Positions 57,434 through 64,000 of a stretch of 64,000 bases of DNA are shown here, piece after piece. Position 1 is the first letter of the stretch, and each line of letters starts with the position of its first letter. Source of the DNA: Atkinsonella hypoxylon (lineage: Eukaryota; Ascomycota; Sordariomycetes; Hypocreales; Clavicipitaceae). The translations under genes and the position numbers were made by a program. The notes beneath the pieces are model-generated. The model worked only from the letters and a program-made list of their open reading frames with translations, made no database searches and was not told where the DNA came from. The stretch lies in the NCBI GenBank assembly GCA_000729835.1, contig JFHB01000035.1:1-64000 (forward strand). Reading direction: 5' to 3'.

Positions 57434-58647
57434 TGCGAAAAGGAGAAATAGGAAGAAGACGACATGGGTCTCTATGATGGGTATGCTGTGGTATGCGCGG
57501 TACAGAGTTTGCGTGATGCACAAGATGTCGATCACGATCACGACCACGCCCGCCCCGGTGCGGGTGGCTTCGACGTTAATGTTATCACTTCTACGAGCTG
57601 TTGAATGACGCAGCACCAAGCTTATAAATTAACCTTTCGAGACGTCAACGTGAAAGGATCAGGAAACGCTGCGAGTTGTTGCCAAGATGGCATCAGATTG
57701 AACTGACACTTTTTCGAAATCAAAAGAACTAGAGCCTGGTAATGCATGAAATGGACAGGGGCCTGTGATGGGGCGCCGGGAATGCATTTGCACGTCTGCA
57801 TCTAATTGACTAGACCTTTGATTGCACCTGCTAGTTGAGCTTCGAGTCAGAAAGGAAAGACGGAGGGACTAATTTAGCAAATCTGGCAAGTGCGTTGGTA
57901 GGATGAGGCTGGACTAGGCCAGGAGGTTGCAGAGAACGCGCACCCATCACGTCATGTCACCTGTCAATCCGGGTGGGACGGATCGGGGGGGGTTTTTTTT
58001 TTTTTCTTTTTTTTTTCCTTCCTTTTTCTGTTTTCCCTACGTGTCTGGTATTTTTGGTTGCCGGCGGCATCTTGCCGGGCTTCCTATGCTCTGGAGTGTG
58101 CGGCGTGCTTGCTTGCCGGTCGGCACAGCTTCCGTGCCTGCAGGCGACACGGCGGTGACGCGGACGAACACGAGACTGACAGACTACTGTCCGGCTTACA
58201 CGACAGGGCATACATACCGTAGGGTATCGAGGCCCAAAGGGTAGATAGATCCAATCAAGAATGCACCAGACCAGGCCAGACCAGGCCAGACCAGACCAGA
58301 CACTAATTGATATTTGTTGAAACCATCACACTCTGCGGCGCCAGAACTGCGCCAGAACTCACACAGAAACAAGTACATGCACATGAAAAAAAAAAAACCT
58401 AACCCATTCGATCCGCTCCGCTCTGCTCTGTTCCACTCCCTTTGGCTATTAACGTTAATGTACATCAAATCTCCTTTCGGCCGTCACCATATAAAAATCT
58501 CTTATAGAGAGAGGAGGAGGTAACACAACCCATTATGTAACAGGTTGCATTACTTTCCTCCATAAACCAAGAGGAAAAATCCCCTCTAGGTCTCTTTTGT
58601 ATTACTTTAGTATTTAGTATTTGTCTTAATCTGAATTCATTCTCCTC
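57434..58647. other. Intergenic DNA with polypyrimidine tract
   Basis: About 1.2 kb. A GGGGGGGG/T-run polypyrimidine tract lies near 57986-58020, and an array of CCAGACCAGG-type units near 58264-58300. The first 0.3 kb should contain the promoter of the PLC-like gene. No gene seen. Confidence 0.5.
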
Positions 58648-58986
58648 TTAATAATCGAGCAAAGCCGCATCACTTTTTGAAACACAATCCCAGCAGTCGT
58701 AGCTCCCCATTCCATAATCAAGTGCGGCATCCAGATGGCAGTGCCCTGCCCTGCCCCTGCAATAATGCCCGATCTCATCCTGCGACGCGGTCATCTTACA
58801 AAAGTAGAGGCCGTTGCCATCGTCGCCCCAGTCCTTGGCGCCGACGTGGCTGTAGACGCAGCTTGTTTGGTCATTGCTGAAGTGGCTGCGGATGAGGCAT
58901 CGGCAGCAGCGGCCGGACCCAGGGCACGTGGACTCATGGGCGAGAACCGTTGCGGCGAGCAAAAGGGCTAGAAGCTTGAAGTGCAT
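58648..58986 (-). CDS. Small secreted cysteine-rich protein, effector-like
   Basis: A 112-aa minus-strand CDS. An N-terminal signal peptide (MHFKLLALLLAATVLA) is followed by a mature chain of about 96 residues with ten cysteines, enough for five disulfides. They occur as CPGSGRCCRC near the mature N-terminus, then SCVYSH, YFCKMT, HYCRGR, GHCHLD, and YDCWDC near the C-terminus. No known domain or pathogenicity motif was recognised. The small size, signal peptide and cysteine content fit fungal effectors or antimicrobial peptides, but the function is not shown by sequence. The frame is a single exon with no splice signal needed. The leader is purine-poor and no other gene lies within 1 kb. Confidence 0.75.
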   Translation of the reverse strand: MHFKLLALLLAATVLAHESTCPGSGRCCRCLIRSHFSNDQTSCVYSHVGAKDWGDDGNGLYFCKMTASQDEIGHYCRGRAGHCHLDAALDYGMGSYDCWDCVSKSDAALLDY

Positions 58987-61900
58987 TTTTTCCCCAAGGT
59001 AGAAATCACTTCTTCTTTGGTTGTGGTGTGCGGCTTGAATGTCAAGTGTTGTCTAGTACGTGTGACGGTCAGTATAGGTGGAAACACCATGGGGGCCAAT
59101 GAGAGGGCAGCTATACCAGCGAGATGAGTTTTTCAAATCGATGAATTGATATCCCAAGTGGGTGGTGTTTTGGCACTCAGTCTGAGGAAATAGCCTGCCA
59201 TTTGTATCTTTCACCAGATTGCAAAAAACCTGGGGTTTGGGTTCGTTGTAGTTGCGCAGAGGACCACTCCTGGTCTGTGTGTCGATTGTTTTTGTTTTTT
59301 GTTTTTTTTGCCATGGTCGGTTTCCCTATTGTCTGCTATCTGCGGACGTCTGGTGATGATGCGGGCGATTCCTGGTAGGTACTGACTGTAACTATGGCCC
59401 CTCAGGAATCCGTATACGTACTGACCTTGGGCCAAGCTTGCGCAATTCTCTCTCGAGTCTGAAAATAGTAACACGCAAGTCGCCACCAGTGGTCGCGACA
59501 ACAGATTCACAATACCATGTCCACGGTCACATGGAGAGACGCCACTTGGTCCTAGTTCCCGTGCACGATACTCCGGACTGTGTCTCCCGACAAAATACGA
59601 CAGACTAAAGCTTGCGAACAGCTCAGGCATCCACTGCAATCGCGGCATTGATCAGCAAGTGGTGTTTTCGTGGAGAAATTTGTATTGTGCAGCGACATTG
59701 TGTTTCCTACTATACTTATTGTCCATTTTCTTGTGGCCATAGCGGCGCTCTTGATCCGATCTCGCTATCTAACCCTACGATGTGCGGAGTAATGTGCCGT
59801 GCGCTAGTTAGTTTACGTGCGTGCATACGTTACATGATGATGTGATTGTCGACCTGTGGCAGGATACAGCGATGGCGGAGATGCCAACTGCCAACGGGGC
59901 CAGGTCCATGGAAGCCTCAGCGCTGCTAAGAATAATTGTCCTCCGCCGCATAGATCATTCATGGATCTTATGTTCTTCATAAAGAGAAGGGGGTACTTTC
60001 TCACACTAATTTCTATGCAAAGATACTTCTCCTAGTCTATGTCCAGAAATTAGTGCATGGAGGTACCGCCTTCCGTTTTGGGTTAGTTGCTGCGCGTTTA
60101 ATGGCTCGTATCGTTCCACGGCAAAAAAAAAAAAAAAAAACCGCATGATCTTTATATATACCCTTACAACCACTCCATTGTCTACCCAAGACACATAATA
60201 CGCAGGAGTCACGTCAACAGCTCCTCAGACATGTATCAACAGGGACCTTAGTAATTCTTATTGCTGTACTACTTAGCACTCTTATACTCTCTAGAATTAC
60301 TAGAAACCTTAGCTACAAATGAGCTACCTTACAGGTCTACCAATCACACCAGCGAGTAAAGCTGATCTAAGGTCTTCACCAATCACAACCTGTCCTTACA
60401 TAGCAGATTTACCATCGCTGTAGAAGGTACATTTGGGCTTATACTAACTTGTGTTACAATGCAAGTCTCAGCAACAGTCTTAGTTACAGAGAGCTACATC
60501 GCACGTCTACAGCGGCAAATCTCTTTGCTGCCCATAAGGCTACACCTCCGTATCGACCCATTTGTCCTCCATGGTTTAGTGGAGCAATTTCAAGTGACCT
60601 TTAGTAGCTTGCAAAAACATTTCACGCTAAAATTTTATATAACGCATTTAGGCTACTACTAGAGATAATAGAATAGCCTAAGGCCGCAATATTAGGCAGA
60701 TCAGGAAATCGTGCAGTTTTTGATAAGGCAACTAACAATGCCCTTAACTAGGTACACAAGAAGCGTGTTCAACTATAGGGGGGTTGCAAGACGTGCGATT
60801 ATAGACAATTGCTAGTACTTGTGTTCTAGTATAAATTAGTACAATGGGGGATGTATCTTTGAATGCAGCCATTTGAATTGAATTGGGTCGAATTAGTGGA
60901 TCGGTACGGAGGTGTAGCCTTATGGGCGGGCAGCAACGAGGTACGGAGCAACCGGCCCAGCCCGGGAAAAGTGGGTCGGTGAGTGAATGTTAGCATCGTG
61001 ACCACCATGTTGCTCGATATAATATTACCCGAAGCACCCAAGCACAACACGCGATGCAAATCTGGCCCTCTCAACACTGTTGGAATACTACCGAGCAATG
61101 CAGCTACCATTGCCCTCACGCCTACGTAATGCCTCATAGATCTTGATAAAGCTGTATGAAGCTCGTTAGAAGCGCGTATCGTGCAGGCAATTATTGCAAC
61201 ACTCTTAACTGAAGCTGCCAGGTTAATGTAGCGTGTTCGTTATCAAGTTTGAAAGGTATCTCTGCCGGAGGGACTCATGTAAAGGAACTACTGTCCGGTC
61301 AAGTTTAATTACTGCTGCATGCTGCATATCTAGGCAACTGTCACAAATAGATCCCCCAGTTGGAACTTCCTCGGCAACACCGGCGGCCCTGATCGGAGCC
61401 GTGGTTGCAGAGTACGAGACGTGTCACCGCTATGTCTCGTTTCGTATTGATACTCGGCCCACCGGGCTGTTTTGTCAAGACAGAGACAGAACTAGAGAGC
61501 AGCGCGGTCAGCTTTTGCGTGGCATTACTTGTGCGTGGGCTAAGGGGAAGGGGGGCTTCGAGGACAGCTACGATTATAAAACTGTATAGTCTTTATACAC
61601 GCACCGTCCTAAAATGAATCCACGATCTATATGGGGAATAAAAGCCTGTCAATTACAACAATATCCCGCACGCCAAGAACGTGAACATCAGTCTCATTCA
61701 AGCAAGCTCTATGAAATTTATTCTGCGGGGGAGTACTGCTCTCTGTTTCAGGTCTTGTTGGTTTTGCGGCTCGCGTTTTGGCTGAATTTGATCAAACCAA
61801 TCTGGTCGCGCCGCTAAATCCACATTCCTCTGCTCCCCTATCCTACAAACTCTAATAATGCTGTCAGTCTACGCATAGTTCGTTGATGAGGGGGGGTGCA

Positions 61901-62104
61901 CCCGTACGTAGGGTTGTTCCGCGGCATGATTCTGTTTCTCAACGACAAGTATAAAGCTTTGCCATCTTGCCCCAAACAATATCTGGTCCAAGCCAATTCA
62001 CCTGAGGGAATATATATATCACTTTTAGAAACGCGGTCTTGACATCACTTGACCAACGCCCCGACTGTCGGCCGCTCTACATATCTGACGTACTTTCTGT
62101 CACA
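58987..62104. other. AT-rich gene-poor stretch
   Basis: About 3.1 kb without a supportable gene. The 60.2-61.2 kb part is AT-rich with many stops and contains a 22-bp perfect inverted repeat. T and A homopolymers occur near 59290 and 60124-60140. Confidence 0.5.
60531..60926. repeat. Dispersed 22-bp perfect inverted repeat in degenerate AT-rich DNA
   Basis: The words at 60531-60552 and 60905-60926 are perfect reverse complements. The similarity extends a few bases beyond with gaps (TTGCTGCCC). In one frame each arm reads like HKATPPYR, and the minus frame at the right arm has SLLPAHKATPPYR. This faintly recalls the downstream part of LINE-type reverse transcriptases, which often carry LP-x(3)-TTP words. 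The assignment is weak. Confidence 0.4.
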
Positions 62105-62505
62105 ATGAGTACGTAACTATTGTGCCGTCTTCACACTAAGTTAATAAACTAGCAGAGTTCCCAGTTGTTGCTATTCTGTCTATTGCGACCATGGCCGCCC
62201 TCCGCCGCGGTCACCCGCGCTGGGCGTTAATTCAAGGTCGAGTCTTCAGCTGTGATACAATAGATCCTGCCGTTACAGGCCTGATCTATGATAAAATGAA
62301 CGAACAATGCAGAGATAAATTAGGCGGAAGCAAATTAGTCCCTGATGAAAACCTACCGACATATAATTTTGAGAACCATGGCTTGTTCGCGTACAAATGC
62401 TGTGCGCATGGGAACACGAAGTACCCAATAGTTTACCATGATATCTTAGCTGCACAACCGTGGGTTGGGGTCGGGCAGCAGGGTGGCGATTGCTCCAATC
62501 CCTAA
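62105..62505 (+). CDS. Small secreted protein with micro first exon
   Basis: Proposed CDS is join(62105..62108, 62156..62505), 117 aa. Exon 1 is only 4 nt (ATG A). A 47-nt intron with GTACGT donor, CTAAG-like branch and AGCAG acceptor joins to give MKFPVVAILSIATMAA, a signal peptide. The mature part is about 98 residues with five cysteines (FSCDTI, EQCRDK, YKCCAH, GDCSNP) and motifs WALIQGRV and YHDILAAQPW. No known domain. Without the intron the first ATG would be 62191, which removes the signal peptide hydrophobic core. The odd cysteine count may allow dimer formation or one free thiol. Effector-like, function unknown. Confidence 0.65.
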
Positions 62506-63065
62506 GTCGATATCATGAGCAAAGCAAAGCGGCAGCGGCAACCGCACGTGGAGAGAGAGAGCATGCAGAGCTTGGTTCGAGTCTAACGTTGGTATATGGT
62601 AACTAACTATTTATGTACCTAACTTTATCCTTCGAATTGGCTCGTCACGTGGCGCGGCGCAGCGCAGCCTGCTGACTAACAGCAAGAAGACTACAGCCAA
62701 GATAGGTAATTAAATTTCTTCGTACCTTGGACTAGAAAATCAACAGCAAATTTCCCAGCAACCAGTGGTCGTAGAAAGGCGAGAGTTGTACCTCACTATT
62801 GTGCCGTATTCTGCGCTGCGATGCAATCACACAAGCAAGACCCGAGAAAGCCTCAACTGGCGCCAACAACAGTTCCCAGTCGTTTAGTAGTTTCTGGCTA
62901 GCGTCTCTGCAACCCGCTGCACGACGTCACCGTGCCGCGCGTCAAGCTCCTCCACGCATGATTTCTGATAATTTTCCGTCCGAAAACACCACAGCACCGC
63001 AGTCTTCCCCCCATCTTGCCCTCTTTGCAATTCTTCATCTTGTCTTCTCCTCCACACGTCATAGC
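62506..63065. other. Intergenic DNA
   Basis: About 560 bp between two plus-strand genes. It carries a GAGAGAGAGAG word near 62551 and GC-rich palindromic CGCGGCGCAGCGCAGC near 62653. The right end is the leader of the SUR7-like gene. No gene seen. Confidence 0.5.
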
Positions 63066-63362
63066 ATGGCCGCTCTCAAGGCTCGCCGCAACACCGCCAT
63101 CGCAGCCGGCCTCTTGTACCTCATCTCCCTTCCCTTCCTCCTCCTCGTCCTTCTCGGAAACACGCACAATGTCGCCGTGCTCAGAGACCTGTACTTTTTC
63201 CAACTCAATGTCTCGCAAATCATCCCTATTGCCGTGGCCAACGCCAAACTTCTCAACTCGGTAGCCCGGAGCTTGGGTCTCCATGACTTTTATCAAGTCG
63301 GTGTTTGGAACTACTGCGAGGGATACCTCGACACGTATGCGCTCTCCCGACCCGTGTTTCCC

Positions 63363-63412
<50 letters not shown>

Positions 63413-64000
63413 AGAAAACCTCATTTACAACGTTGAGAAATAAAGCAACATGGAATAACGTGCGTTCTTCTCCAACAGCGGCATCACATTTTGCTCCACC
63501 CCCAAATCCTTCTACTGGTTCAACCCTGTCCAGATCCTCGTCAGCCAGCTGCTCGCCGGAGCCCGAATCGCCCTCCCCGCCCAGGTCACCACCATCCTGC
63601 GCCTCCTAGAAGTCGGCTCCAAAGTCATGTACGCCCTCTTCATGGCCGGCACCGTCCTCAGCTTCGCCCTCCTCCTGGGCACACCCCTCGTCATGCGCAC
63701 GCGCTGGTTCAGCCTGTTCGTCTCCTTCATCGGCGGCCTGGCAGGCGTGGCCCTCACCGTCGCCGCCATCATTGCCACCGTCATTACCGTCGCCGCCAAG
63801 GTCGCTCTCACGGCGCAGGACCAGCTGAACATCAAGGTGAATATCGGCTCCAAGATGTTTGCCTTCATGTGGATCGGCGCCGTGACCACCGACCTGGCCT
63901 TCTTGTTGCATGCCACCATGGTATGCTGCTGTAAGCCAATTCGCAAGGACACTGCCCCGAGCGAGCTCAAGGGATTCCCGACGAGCAGCTCGAATCGCTT
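63066..64000 (+). CDS. SUR7/PalI-type four-helix membrane protein, 3' end cut by window
   Basis: Partial CDS join(63066..63334, 63479..>64000). The first exon has a TM helix (TAIAAGLLYLISLPFLLLVL), then an extracellular loop with the claudin-like GVWNYCEGY motif, and the second exon restores frame as YLDTGITFCSTPKSFYW. Three more helices follow (YALFMAGTVLSFALLL, LFVSFIGGLAGVALTVAAI, FAFMWIGAVTTDLAFLL), then a CCC cluster that may be palmitoylated and a basic cytosolic tail. This is the SUR7/PalI architecture; relatives act in eisosomes, pH sensing (PalI) or cell-wall stress, and the subfamily cannot be fixed. The intron (GTATGC..AACAG, 144 nt) carries a CT/CA microsatellite. The frame is still open at 64000. 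Confidence 0.85.
63367..63412. repeat. Intronic CT/CA microsatellite
   Basis: A (TC)n run of about 12 units passes directly into (AC)n of about 10 units, entirely within the SUR7-like intron. Confidence 0.95.

Noticed and set aside
60959..61137. Minus-strand frame as part of a reverse transcriptase gene
   Set aside because: Only a short word resembles such proteins, and the catalytic domain is absent.
62571..62590. GGTTCGAGTC word resembling a tRNA B box
   Set aside because: No matching A box, acceptor stem or anticodon arm could be found within tRNA distance.

Overview
The window is nuclear DNA of a filamentous ascomycete, most likely a member of the Sordariomycetes and probably Hypocreales. 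The evidence is short spliceosomal introns (about 47-120 nt, GT..CTAAC/CTGAC..AG), a set of fungal-specific genes (STS1/Cut8, RAD52, DAP1, WetA, FLC-type channel, AIM24, SUR7-like, UstYa-family), and TAGGTACC-rich intergenic DNA. I cannot fix the genus. Exon structures below were worked out by hand from splice signals and reading frame; none is checked against transcripts.

Layout. 0-4 kb: STS1 (proteasome tether) and RAD52 (recombination), both with a tiny or easily missed first exon. 4-15 kb: an accessory, decayed block. It holds an unidentified small multi-exon candidate next to a tandem duplication, a UstYa-family (DUF3328) oxidase gene facing a TMD0-less ABCC transporter that carries an in-frame amber codon, and a frameshifted C-terminal fragment of an AAA ATPase. 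15-18.3 kb: an MGR3-like mitochondrial TPR protein, a non-autonomous inverted-repeat element with perfect 50-bp arms, and the haem protein DAP1. 18-31 kb: two C2H2 zinc-finger proteins separated by long gene-poor DNA. 32-37 kb: a disordered protein of unknown function and an AIM24-family protein, both on the minus strand. 37-46 kb: gene-poor, with one hypothetical protein. 46-52 kb: WetA (conidial maturation) and a FLC2-like TRP/ML-domain channel, convergent. 52-64 kb: a repeat-rich stretch, a secreted GPI-anchored PLC-like phosphodiesterase, two small secreted proteins (one with ten cysteines), possible transposon debris, and a SUR7/PalI-type membrane protein running off the right edge.

How the genes fit together: conserved housekeeping and developmental genes sit as islands in long accessory stretches. 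Those stretches hold the decayed secondary-metabolism pair (UstYa oxidase plus ABC exporter), the inverted-repeat element, effector-like secreted proteins and simple repeats. The most interesting signals are the decayed UstYa/ABCC pair, the inverted-repeat element with its flanking duplication, the internally duplicated three-finger module with conserved intron position, and the cysteine-rich secreted protein. I found no clearly unprecedented system.
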